Assembly (NCBI GenBank): GCA_947034895.1
Contig: OX344761.1
Coordinates: 29,338,863 to 29,402,862, forward strand
Length of the DNA stretch: 64,000 nt
Source of the DNA: Rhytidiadelphus loreus
Taxonomy: Eukaryota > Streptophyta > Bryopsida > Hypnales > Hylocomiaceae
Direction: 5' to 3'
The notes below the pieces were generated by a model. It saw nothing but the letters and a program-made list of their open reading frames with translations. It ran no database searches and was not told where the DNA came from. Positions within the stretch are counted from its first letter, which is position 1. Each line of letters opens with the position of its first letter. This document shows positions 46,853 through 56,786 of the stretch, piece by piece. The position numbers and the translations under genes were made by a program.

Positions 46853-48173
46853 GGATAGTGAGAATATCAAAGCCATTTGATGTAGAGGGCCTTGAAACGG
46901 CAATTGCATTCATTGTGGCAAAGTTGTTGAATAATAAGGATGCACACACAAATGGGTGTGAAGTCACCGAAAAAGGGTACACTAAATTCACATTTAAAAC
47001 AATTAGCAATTCAAATGAAAATGATTCATTTGGTTCTTCATTGATTCTCTTTCATTTTTGGGTGTTATAGTAACGTAGGGGGGCCTCAATTGTTATGTAG
47101 CCTATTCAAATTTAATCTTCTTGCATTGCTAATGATTAGTTATTTGGCTCCTTACAGGCTTAATGGCAGGTGTTCAATTTAGCAAGTGCTTAGAGGAAGT
47201 CATAATTATTCTCGACCATGAATATTTCCAGTAAAAATTTGTTTAGTTTGCGTTTGACTTCCTTATTGTCATCCACTTGTATTGTAGACAATGTCTTTTT
47301 AATAGGTGGGAGAATCACTATGACAATGACTATTCTATTGGAATTGATTTGTGATCTTTGAAATAGGATTAAGGACTTTTGGAAAGGCTACAAATTGTAT
47401 TGCTTTGCTCATTATGGCCAATGCAATGAGTCCAAAGGCCATTTCCAAGCCAGCAAAATGGGTGAGTAAAATATTGCCCTTCATTTTGTATAGGTGATTT
47501 GAATCCTTGAATAATGAAATGAACATGTATTAATGAACATTTCTAGTTGGATAGTTAGTGGTGGACATTTCATCTCACTATTAGTGCTTATTTGCTGCAG
47601 GACGAGTGATGTGTTTGATACAAAACACATGCGATATTGTTTGGGGAGCCAAATTTGATGAGGCCATTAGGGAGGGGTGGGCCATGATGGAAGAATATGT
47701 GTGGGTTCGGCAAGGAAAAGATTGCACAAACCTCAGGTTCGGTTGTTCTAGTATAGAACTTGTATTATAAGATTATATGCTAAAAATACCCATATGTAGT
47801 TGTTATGTTTTAATATTCATTGATATGGGGGGCCGGGAGATGCAGGGCTTTATTAGAAGAATTTGAGGATGTCGAGAAACTTTTCGAGTCTGAGAATGGA
47901 TGCTTGTTGTTACAACTCATTAAGGTTAGTGCAATACCACAACACGAGTTAATATACTTGCTAGGTTAGTATTGTTTGTACCCCATTCTGTGAATATCAT
48001 ATGTACTAATGACAATTCCACCTTAGGATGATGAGCACGGGACGGAACGCGCATTTACACAATCTCTGAGCGTTCAAATCAACACCACGGATATCTTTGA
48101 GCAGACCAATAATAGGTTAAACCAAGCTCGCGCAAACTTGGACAACCTTGTGCCACGGGCAAATCGTTCGTGA
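46853..48173 (+). CDS. Small spliced gene inside element E, unrecognised protein
   Basis: Exons 47158-47230, 47367-47461, 47601-47736, 47846-47924 and 48027-48173 (TGA) join in consistent phase through GT..AG introns (donors GTAAAA, GTGAGT, GTTCGG, GTTAGT). The joined frame includes IKDFWKGYKLYCFAHYGQC, RVMCLIQNTCDIVWG and a C-terminal LNQARANLDNLVP. An upstream open stretch (46853 to about 47030; KPFDVEGLETAIAFIVAKLL) is a likely earlier exon, but its donor is weak and no start ATG is convincing. I do not recognise the family. With five exons it is unlike the nearly intronless cargo genes and may be a captured host gene or part of a nested insertion. Confidence 0.55.
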
Positions 48174-49430
48174 CTAGAGACATTGTTGTGGTGCATCAAA
48201 CGGCAGCCTTGTACCATGGCATAAGACCCTATTTTGATTTTTGAGTTGGGATCATAAAAAGAAATAAGTTATTTATGAAGATAATAGTACTAAAGTCATG
48301 CTAGACATGTGAAATAGCAATGTGCTTGACAAAGAACTTCATTTTACATTTCTATACTATGATTTTGCTAAACAATGCATGGATTGTTTATCTCAGATGG
48401 ATGATCATATTTTGCTAAACAGTCCATGGTATATGAATGTTTAATTGATTAGTGCCCAATACTTTAATGGTTTACATATGTGACCCCTCCCAAAAAATAT
48501 ATATCCATAAATGTGACCCCCCCAATAAAATATATACCCATAAATGTTGTGGCTTGTTATTCTTGGTTCACAAGTTTGAAATCCCCAAATATTGAAAATG
48601 TACAAATGTATGCCCTTGATTAAATCCCTTTGTTTGTAAATATGATGGCTACACTTTTAATTAATATGAAACAAGTTTTATTGTTTGGATACCTATGAAT
48701 GTACAGATAAATAAAATTTGAACAAAACCATGAAATCAGCTAGGAAATAGCTATGACAATTAATTGTGACAATTAGTTCCCAACTACACCTTCACGGTGC
48801 TTGATGAAGCACATGATGAAAGTTATATGGGAGCTCATGCTGTCACACCCAATCCTTATGAGATATTTGAACAACCATCTTACTACACCTATCCTATGCA
48901 TTGTATAATTGATTATATTGAGTTTTGTTCTCTCATGCAATTTATAATGTGTCAATCACACTTGACCATAAATGAATAAAAGGTATTTATCCCTCAATTC
49001 CCAAACCCCTTCTTTTGGAGCTCTTCGAAAGTGGTCTACATTGATCAAGAATCCCACATTCTTCATAGTTGGATCTTGTTTTACAATGGATTCACCATAC
49101 AAATTCAAACTAAACATAATAGAGATTGCATTGGAAAATAAAACGCAACCATGTGAATCATGGATGGTAAATTTCTTATGTTTGATTATTTTCTTATTGA
49201 AATTGCAGAAGTGATGTTAGGGTGGGAATCCTCTTTTTGCATGTCAAATCTAATAAGTTGCAACAATAATTAATAAAATGGCTAAAGATGCATAACCCAA
49301 ATTTTTAAATAAAAGATGAAAAGGTGCAATACATTTTTATGAAGTGCATTGGTAACTAAAATTTATGTCCACAATTTTGCGTAAGAGAACTTCAAAGTGA
49401 AAGTCTTAGAGGTTCAGAAATTCAAAATCC
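48174..49430. other. AT-rich spacer in E
   Basis: No gene supported. A short direct repeat 'gtgacccc..ccaaaaaatatatatccataaatg' occurs twice at about 48480-48545. Confidence 0.5.
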
Positions 49431-49640
49431 CGCCCTGTACCCGCAGTCGCCCACCCGCGGTCGCCCCACTGTAGGGGTCCAGAAATTACTCTGTGGTGCC
49501 CCATACACGGTCGCCCATCCCCAATAGCTCCAGACCCGCAGTCGCCTTCGCAATCGGCCCCTTAGACCCGCAGTCGCCCTACCCGCGGTCGCTCTCAGAC
49601 CTGCACGCGCCCCTTCCCGCACTCACCCCAGGGCGATTGT
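49431..49640. repeat. E-type array before the second WCHI coiled-coil gene
   Basis: GTACCCGCAGTCGCCCACCCGCGGTCGCCCC and similar units, sense to the gene at 49908. Confidence 0.8.
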
Positions 49641-49805
49641 GGGTTAATTAGCTGTCTCCCCACCCGACTTCGCCACTTTCCCTTCTTGCTGCGTATTGCC
49701 TTTCACCTACTTTACAGTGGCTGATTGCGTGCCCGGGAGCTTGGGTTTTGAGTTTCACTTACATGTGGCTCATGTTCTTGATTTTACTCCATCACTCACT
49801 AATCG

Positions 49806-49873
49806 CTAGATAATACTTTGCAGTTTAGGGTTAACTTTAGCTAGATAATACTTTGCGGTTTAGGGTTAAGTTT
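49806..49873. repeat. Tandem duplication with telo-box-like GTTTAGGGTTAA in the leader of the WCHI gene
   Basis: GCTAGATAATACTTTGC(A/G)GTTTAGGGTTAA appears twice in a row. A similar phrase (AACCCTAAACCGCATAGTACTT, inverted) is in the leader of the other WCHI coiled-coil gene at about 3418-3440, suggesting a shared leader element. Confidence 0.55.
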
Positions 49874-49907
49874 AGATTCCTTGTCCCAAATCTCAAGAGC
49901 ATCTCCA

Positions 49908-51515
49908 ATGGCGGACCACAAGAAGAAGACCAAGGCAAAAGGAGCCATGCACCCTAGGCAACGACGCATCCTTTTGGACCCAGCGTGTGTGGCCTACCGA
50001 GGTTGGGATCGAATTATGGGCCACTGGACCGCCAAGACTTGTAAGTCCTTCGTGGGGTGGTGCCACATCGACAAGTTATTCCCCTATCATCGGCACTACA
50101 CGAATCGGCGCAACAATATGGCCAATTTGCATCCATGCCGTAATGATGCATTTGTGCAACGTTGTATCGAAATTTATCGATACTTGTATGGCACATATTC
50201 AGTGCCCAGAAGCGAAGTCCCGTATTTCATATGTGCAATGGTGTATGCGGAACTCATTTTGTTTCGAAGCGTGGATTGGAGTTCAATCAAGGGAGTGAAG
50301 CATGCTCGCCTTCCACCGACAAAAGACATCCCAAGGGCGGCTCTATCTGCCAATCCACGTGAAGGGCTAGGCCAGAAGAAAAACTTGAAGGAGGGAGTGC
50401 CCGATGAGCAGTTTCATTGGACGTCATCTGATTCATCTTCGGGAGAGGAAGACAACCTTGGTGAAGACCCTCCAATGCAGCCCCAAAACATGGCGATGGT
50501 GGCTTCTACTTCACAAAATTTACCTCCCCCGAGAATGGAAGAAGAAGGTGAACCAGCTAGGCAACCACAAAATCTTGATATTTTGCCTCTTGCTATGGTG
50601 AATCCGATTATAGTCCCTCGCACTGAAGAAGACGAAGTTTTGCAGTATGTGCTTGCATGCACGCAAGAAGCAGAAGATGATGTTTTTTGGACAGAGATGG
50701 AAACAGAAGAAGATGTGAAGCCTTCTTTGTTCCAATTGGATTGTGTTGATGACATGTATCGAAGTGAGGAATTTGTTGAAGATGGAACTGTCCCTGACAC
50801 AGTAATGTTGGACACCAAAGTTGTTTACAAAGCTCAACTCAAGAAGCTTCTAAATGAGTTGGATGAAAAGCATCTAAAATGTGAGAAGCTTCGCAATCAA
50901 GAAACGCAAACTTTGAGTGGAGATATTGTGAATAGCTTACGTGCTGAACTTGAAAGTCGGCAAGTTCTTTTGTCAACGCAAATAACAAAGATTTTAGACT
51001 TGGAAGCATTTTACCTTAGATTCTCTTCTCGGCATGTTGGAGGATCTAGTTCTTCTAGCAATGAGTTTGCGAAATCACGGCTTGCCAAAATTATGGAAGC
51101 ATGCAAGCTGGAGGAAGATCAGATAGACTTGGAGAAGCGAGGGGTGGAAGAAGCACGATCAAGATTAAATTCCTTGAAAGCATTAAAGGACAAAGCCCCC
51201 CTTGACCGTGTTGCAGAAATGTGTGGTTGGAAAGACGTGGCTACTAAACAAGCATTGTCTCTTACGGAAGTAGTTGACTTGAAAAAGAAGCTTGGGGTTT
51301 CTTTGTCATTGGATCCAAAATTGGAAGAACATCGGGATGCACTGAAGGCGCTTTTGAAGTTCAAAAAATCATACAAGCAATTTTGGTTGGAAAAGAAGTT
51401 GGGGAAGGATGACCGATACCTTAGGAATTTGCAGTTGGAAGGTAGGAAAGTCTTGTATGAGATGGAACGTGAGGCTCATGACCGCAAAGAAAAGGCCAAA
51501 ATGGATGTTGAATGA
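49908..51515 (+). CDS. Second WCHI-domain coiled-coil protein of element E, intact
   Basis: A 535-residue frame from ATG 49908 (MADHKKKTKAKG) to TGA. A basic N-terminus precedes the WCHI domain (about 30-140: WTAKTCKSFVGWCHIDKLFP, NNMANLHPC, FVQRCIEIYRYLY, VDWSSIK). A Gln/Pro-rich and acidic linker (150-300) follows, then a coiled-coil C-terminal half (about 310-530). It is clearly paralogous to the protein at 39188-40678, but the two are diverged outside the WCHI core. It lies upstream of, and parallel to, the transposase gene. Function unknown; possibly DNA-binding with self-association through the coil. Confidence 0.8.
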   Translation: MADHKKKTKAKGAMHPRQRRILLDPACVAYRGWDRIMGHWTAKTCKSFVGWCHIDKLFPYHRHYTNRRNNMANLHPCRNDAFVQRCIEIYRYLYGTYSVPRSEVPYFICAMVYAELILFRSVDWSSIKGVKHARLPPTKDIPRAALSANPREGLGQKKNLKEGVPDEQFHWTSSDSSSGEEDNLGEDPPMQPQNMAMVASTSQNLPPPRMEEEGEPARQPQNLDILPLAMVNPIIVPRTEEDEVLQYVLACTQEAEDDVFWTEMETEEDVKPSLFQLDCVDDMYRSEEFVEDGTVPDTVMLDTKVVYKAQLKKLLNELDEKHLKCEKLRNQETQTLSGDIVNSLRAELESRQVLLSTQITKILDLEAFYLRFSSRHVGGSSSSSNEFAKSRLAKIMEACKLEEDQIDLEKRGVEEARSRLNSLKALKDKAPLDRVAEMCGWKDVATKQALSLTEVVDLKKKLGVSLSLDPKLEEHRDALKALLKFKKSYKQFWLEKKLGKDDRYLRNLQLEGRKVLYEMEREAHDRKEKAKMDVE

Positions 51516-51985
51516 TTTTCATTTTTAGCACATTTTTGAGGACTATGTATATTCCATCTTATGTATATATAAAAGGATATTATCCATTTTGAACATTTTA
51601 ATGCAAGCACATTGAATTCTATGTAGTTCCTTGACAAGAGTACATAAATATAGATATGAATTTTTGGTTATTTATGTTTGCAATGTTGTGAATACTTGAA
51701 TATTCTAGGAATTTTGGCAGGAAAATGACCTTGGGAGTTCGGACTTTCAGAATTAAAAGAGAATTAAAAAAAAAAGGAAAATTCAAAACTTGCCGGATTG
51801 GAAAAGAACTTGTTATTGAAGTTCAGAGCAATTGTCACGGCTAGGGTGAATTGACCTACTCATTGCCACTCCAGGGCAAACACTAGAAATTTTTATTTTC
51901 AAGGCTTATTTTTTTAGTGGAAATTCTGAATTCATAGTTTCAATTATAGACCCCAAATTACCCCAGGGGATGTAAGAATTATCCA
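51516..51985. other. Spacer between WCHI gene 2 and transposase array
   Basis: AT-rich 3' flank; no gene or repeat found. Confidence 0.5.
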
Positions 51986-51989
51986 AACA

Positions 51990-52214
51990 AATGGCAGTCG
52001 CCTGTTTCTGGACCCGTGGCGCCCACTTCTGGACCCGCAGTTGCCCATTACTGGACCCGTGGCACCCACTTCTGGACCCGCAGTCGCCCACTCCTGGACC
52101 CACAGTCGCCCACTTCTGGACCCGTTGTCGCCCATCACCTAACTGATTTCAGATTTTTGGACCCGCATTCTCTCATGGGGCGACCGCGGGTCCAAGGAGT
52201 TTTCTTGTATAAAG
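51990..52214. promoter_or_regulatory. E-type array and TATA box of the transposase gene
   Basis: Seven or more GGACCCGCAGTCGCCCA(C/T)T units at 52008-52195, sense to the gene, then TATAAAG at 52208-52214, about 230 bp before the ATG at 52443. Confidence 0.7.
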
Positions 52215-52442
52215 TTCTAGGGGTACCCCTTGTTTTATCACCTTGGCTCCGTTGATAAAACTCTTGTCTTGGACCTTCGAAAGAGGCTTCATGCGGACGT
52301 TTAACTTCTTCGGAGGGCAACAACCGTGTTTAGAAGGGTTTACAAGACCACTCTAAGCGGGTTGCTTTGTCATTACATCTTCCATAGTATTAGTGTGATT
52401 ATTGTAGTCATTTTCTTTGAAGACCCAGTGTTGATCTACTAC

Positions 52443-55400
52443 ATGGCTGGACAAGGTGTTGGGAGGGGGGGGACCATGAATGATACGCGGAGGTCCACAA
52501 AGGATTGGGACCCTTGGCTAGTACCGTGTACCCCAATTGATAATTCCCCCCATGCTCGAAAATGCGTGTTTTGTGGGTGGAGCAAAGCATTTGTACGAAA
52601 GAGAGCATTGATTCACTTTGGCTATGGCGGCTCGACTACATCGGAGCGTTGTAAGGAGATCCCTAGAATTGTACGAGAAAAGTTTCGGACTGGCGAGGGG
52701 CAAGTTCCAGGGTCCATGAGTTACGAAGAGATGTATGATGCACCGGCTAGACATGATGCACCAGTTAATGTTGCAGAGTCTATTGTCGCACCTGCGTTGG
52801 ATGTCGAAGAAGAAGGGTCTCTCAATCCCTTTGAATCAAATGCAAGACCAAATCCTACGCTTGATTCAGTAGATTCTACTGGAACAACGCTTGAGAGAAG
52901 GAGGAACATGCCATTTGTTTCTCGGCAAAGAAGCATGGATGAATCATTACAGACGGGCCGTAGACAAGAGTTGGATAGGTTGTGGGCTTCTTTCTTTTAC
53001 GAGGCGAACATTTCATTTAATGTTGTGCGCCACCCGGCCTTCGTGAATGCTGTTAAACAAACTGCAGTAGCTGGATTCGTGTACCAACCGCCACCGTATA
53101 ATGCGATTCGCACGAAAATGATAGATGTTAAGAAGGCATCGGTTGAAGCCATGGTCTCGGAGCGGACGAGGGTTTCAATAAGTCAGTATGGAGCGACAAT
53201 TTGTTCAGATGGTTGGTCCGATACTAATTCGCGGCCATTATTAAATATGATGTTGGTGTGTCCCGCCGGGGATGTCTTTTTGGGATCAGTGGATAGTACT
53301 GGGGAAAAGAAGGATATATCTTACACGACTGAGACGATGGCACGATACATTGAGGAAGTTGGGCCTACCAACGTTGTGCAATTGTGTACGGACAATGCTG
53401 CAGTCATGACGGGGGCGATGGCAAGGTTGGAAGAAAGGTACCCTCACATTTATAGGCAGGGTTGTGCAGCACACATTTTGGACTTACTCTTAGAAGACTG
53501 GAGAAAGGATTAGAGAGTAAAGGAGTTGGTAAAAAAGGCTTCATCAATTGTGAAGTTCATCAAGAAATACCAACATACTTTGGCGTTGTTTCGGAGATTT
53601 TCACCAAACAAAGTGTTGAGACTTCCAAGCAAAACACGTTTTGCCACAAATTTCTTGATGATTGATCGTTTGGTAGACTGCAAGCAAGCAGTGCACAACG
53701 TGACACTAGATGAGACATACATGACGTTCGAGTTGAATTTGCAAAACCGCAGAAATGGACATTTCATTATGGGCAAGGCCAAACTTGCAAGGCAAGATAT
53801 CCGTTCAGAAGAGTTCTAGGTTCAGTGCGACAATTTCCTCCATATGGTAGAGCCCGTGCTGCTTTGTCTTCGTCATTTTGATGGAAAAGTCCCGGCAATG
53901 CCGAAAGCTTTAGTAATGATGACAGCCTTGAAGGAGCACATTTATTCTCTCAAGAATGCTCCATTTTTCCTTGATCCAGTGGTGGCAACACGATATGAGA
54001 AACAATTTGATGCTCGTTGGAAGTTGATGATTACTGACCTACACTATGCGGGGGCACTACTAAATCCATACTTGAGTGACGTGGAGGCTATTCATAACAA
54101 TGGCTACACGAAGGGAGTTTTGAATCGAGTCATACGAAAACTGAGCGTACCATTGAACGTGTCAATGGTGGAAGCAATGCAGGAGCTAACTCAATTTGAA
54201 GAGAAGAAAGGTGCATTCGATCCTTTACATGAAGCTCCCGATATCATTGAATGTCAATTATTGCCTCATCAATGGTGGAATCGTGTGGGGGCAATGCTCT
54301 TCCAAAAATTGCAAAGCGAATTCTCGGTTTGACGTGCTCTACATCTTCGTGTGAAAGGAATTGGAGCATGTATTCCTTTGTGCACAATAAAGTGCGAAAC
54401 CGCTTGGCCACGACAAAGGCAGAGACATTGGTGTATATCTACGCGAACAGCAAACTTGAACGTCAAAAACGTGGACACAACCCAGCCATTTTTTACGACC
54501 AGATGCTTGCAGATGGAGACGATGAGGACGAGCGTGATGGGCCTTTGTCTTCAGGGGAAGAAGACGACGTTGTTCCAGATTTTATGAGAGAACGCGAGAA
54601 CCGCAGGGATGAAGAGGATCGGTTGCGCAACAATCCTTGGAATGCAATGGTTAGGCCGCCACATAGTCCTCCACGACCAATATACGGGAATACATTTGAT
54701 TTTAGTGACGATGGGTATGTTTCTCTGGGAAATTCACCTGTACGCAGTCCACCGCAGAACGTCGTGCACAATATGGATGCAATTTCGCTGGCACATGCAT
54801 CACTGAGGAGGGAAAGCACCCCCGACAACAACAACGAAGGCGTACCTATTCCCATGGCACCCGTAGAGGAAGAAGCTAGATCTCCAATATCAACTAGTTC
54901 GCCTCCAAATATGGCCCGCAATTTAAGAAGCAGTACACAAGTTCCAATGAGAAGCGAACATGAAGAAGAGGCCATCAAAGTCAATGAAGTAGTACATGAG
55001 GGAATACCAAATCCCGTTGTATTGAACGCATCTACCCTCGGAACAACTATTACTACAGATGATGATGATGATGTGCCATTGGCATATGTTATGAATCGAA
55101 GTCGGAATGTGCCGTTGAATCCAGAGACGACTACAAATGTGGCAACAGTGAGGAGGTCTATCCCAACCCTTCCAACAAGGCCACCGGTGTGTGGAGGTGC
55201 TCTACGGACGATTGATGAAGAGGTTCACGGCTCAGCTCCACAACCCACTCAACCTTCATCCGTGTCTGGCCCTGGCGAATCATCATTAGGAATCCAGGGG
55301 CGCAACAATAGAGGCCAGAAAAGGCGTATTAGGAGGGTTGACGAGAGGGGACCTCGAAATCCTAAACGACCCACTCAAATTGTCCAACGGTGTACCATTG

Positions 55401-55717
55401 GAGCGGGATGTTCCACCCAGAATGTTGGACAATCAAGTAGAGGAGGGCGACACCCTGCATCCAACATGGATGGAACTACGGATGCATTGAGGCTCACGAC
55501 ATGACTTGTGCAAACTGAAGGGTTCAGTGGTGTAGATACAGAAGTTCGAAATCTGAACTCAGAGGTAGAGCGTGAGGTACAAATCGAAGTAGTAACAAGG
55601 GAAGATGATGAAATCGAAAGCTCGGGCGACAACAGGAGCAACGAAGAGTCTTACGAAGATACAGACCCTAATGCTGATGAGGTGCCGAGCGATTCCACAT
55701 TCACGCCTGGTGACTAG
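52443..55717 (+). pseudogene. hAT transposase of element E (BED finger/DUF659 type), multiply interrupted
   Basis: ATG 52443 (MAGQGVGRGG). BED-type finger (CVFC...H...C, about residues 40-70); DUF659 region with CSDGWSDTNSRPLLNMML, LCTDNAAV and CAAHILDLLLEDW; C-terminal hAT dimerisation STSSCERNWSMYSFVHNKVRN; long acidic/Pro-rich tail. In the family these parts build the RNase-H-fold catalytic core and dimer interface that cut at the terminal repeats. Breaks: TAG 53511-53513 and TAG 53817-53819 (both at Trp positions of the F homologue), a 1-nt frameshift near 54300, and TGA 55502-55504 before a last 69 codons ending in TAG. The gene is probably dead as it stands. Confidence 0.8.
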
Positions 55718-56229
55718 AGTACTAGAGAAGTAGACAATAATTATAGTTATAATTATAGTTATAAGGTTTTAGCTTATATGTTAGGTAGCAAATCTTTGTA
55801 GTTCAAGCTTTGAGCCTTCATCCTGATGTGTAAGGATTTTGTAATGCTTCATCAAGCATATGAGCATATTAGAGTGAGGGACAGATTACCGGTTTTAAAA
55901 TATATGTTGAGTTCTAATTGGTAGGCAGTTAGGTGATGACTGCAACGAGGTTATAAAAGTGCAATGCAAGTATGGCTACATTTGAAGTCCGCCTCAAAGC
56001 AATATCGATGACTAATTAATATAATTGTTGTTGACATTATTATTGTGGCCTTATACTGGGTGAATTTTTGGGATTAGAGAAGTTTGTCCAATTTACATTT
56101 CATGGGCTCTATTATTTGCACTTGTAAATTGTAAACCCCAATATAACGTAGCACCTAATTCTGCGCTTATAAAACACCTATGTGATGTGTTACTTCAAAG
56201 ACTGAATATGCCAAATTCAAATCCTAAAC
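55718..56229. other. 3' spacer of the transposase gene
   Basis: AT-rich, with a small TATAGTTATAAT repeat near 55740-55760. No gene. Confidence 0.5.
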
Positions 56230-56600
56230 TGAACCTGCGGTCGCCCTGGAACACGTGGTCGCTGTCTGCTGCTCCGACCCGCAGTCGCCTTGTAACCCGT
56301 AGTCGCCCCTACTTGACGGACCCGCGGTCGCCCTCAGTATCCGAAGCCGCGGTCGCCCCTTCACCCGAAGTCGCCCTAAAGCCCCTGACCCGCAGTCGCC
56401 CACTCACCCGCAGTCGCCTTCAAGCCTAAACCCGCAGTCGCCTCTATTTTTTCCACCCGCGGTCGCCCCTTCACCCGAAGTCGCCCTAGCGCCCCAGACC
56501 CGCAGTCGCCCCTTCACCCGTAGTCGCCTCAATTTTTCCACCCGAGGTCGCCCAAGGCAGACCTACACGCGCCCACACCCGCAGTCGCCCACGCTGGCTG
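56230..56600. repeat. E right subterminal array
   Basis: ACCCGCAGTCGCCC/ACCCGAAGTCGCCC units on the plus strand, reading outward to the right terminus, the mirror of the outward-reading half of the left array. Confidence 0.85.
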
Positions 56601-56778
56601 TCCACGTCAGTTCCGAAGCCCTGCCACGTAGGCAAAATCTATTTACCATGGGGTAAAATTTTTTACCCCTCCGCGACGCGATGTCAAGTAAACTCGACAC
56701 TTCGTGACACGCGACACGCGACGTCAGACGTCATACACGACGCCTAAACCCAAAAATATGTCAGACAAGACAACCCTG
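56601..56778 (-). repeat. E right terminus and subterminal segment
   Basis: It includes TTTACCATGGGGTAAA (a near palindrome), then CGCGACG, GACACGCGACACGCGACGTC and ACGTC motifs, ending ACAACCCTG. Only the 9-bp tip and the motif layout are shared with the left terminus. Confidence 0.75.
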
Positions 56779-56786
56779 GGCAATAG
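56779..56786. other. Half of the 8-bp target-site duplication of element E
   Basis: GGCAATAG, the exact reverse complement of CTATTGCC at 9919-9926. On the minus strand it encodes part of ...WPIA of gene G. Confidence 0.85.

Larger units (their letters stand above)
34170..56778 (+). mobile_element. Element E: complete 22.6-kb multi-gene hAT-type element
   Basis: It is bounded by CAGGGTTGT (34170-34178) and ACAACCCTG (56770-56778). Both ends have the same plan: tip, GACGTCGCG-rich segment, then an array of ACCCGCAGTCGCCC motifs reading outward. It contains a broken BED/DUF659 transposase gene plus WCHI-RING, two WCHI coiled-coil, kinase-like and small spliced genes. The 8-bp flank GGCAATAG on the right matches, inverted, the flank at 9919-9926. 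hAT elements are usually only a few kb long, so the size and gene load are unusual. Confidence 0.8.

Noticed and set aside
53456..53463. CAGGGTTG at 53456 as another element end
   Set aside because: It lies in a conserved coding segment of the transposase (YRQGCAAH) and has no flanking duplication or subterminal array.
35014..55717. A genetic code in which TAG is read as an amino acid
   Set aside because: TAG also ends intact genes at natural positions (4959-4961, with another TAG six codons on; 55715-55717), TGA and TAA occur in-frame too, and neighbouring intact genes need no recoding.
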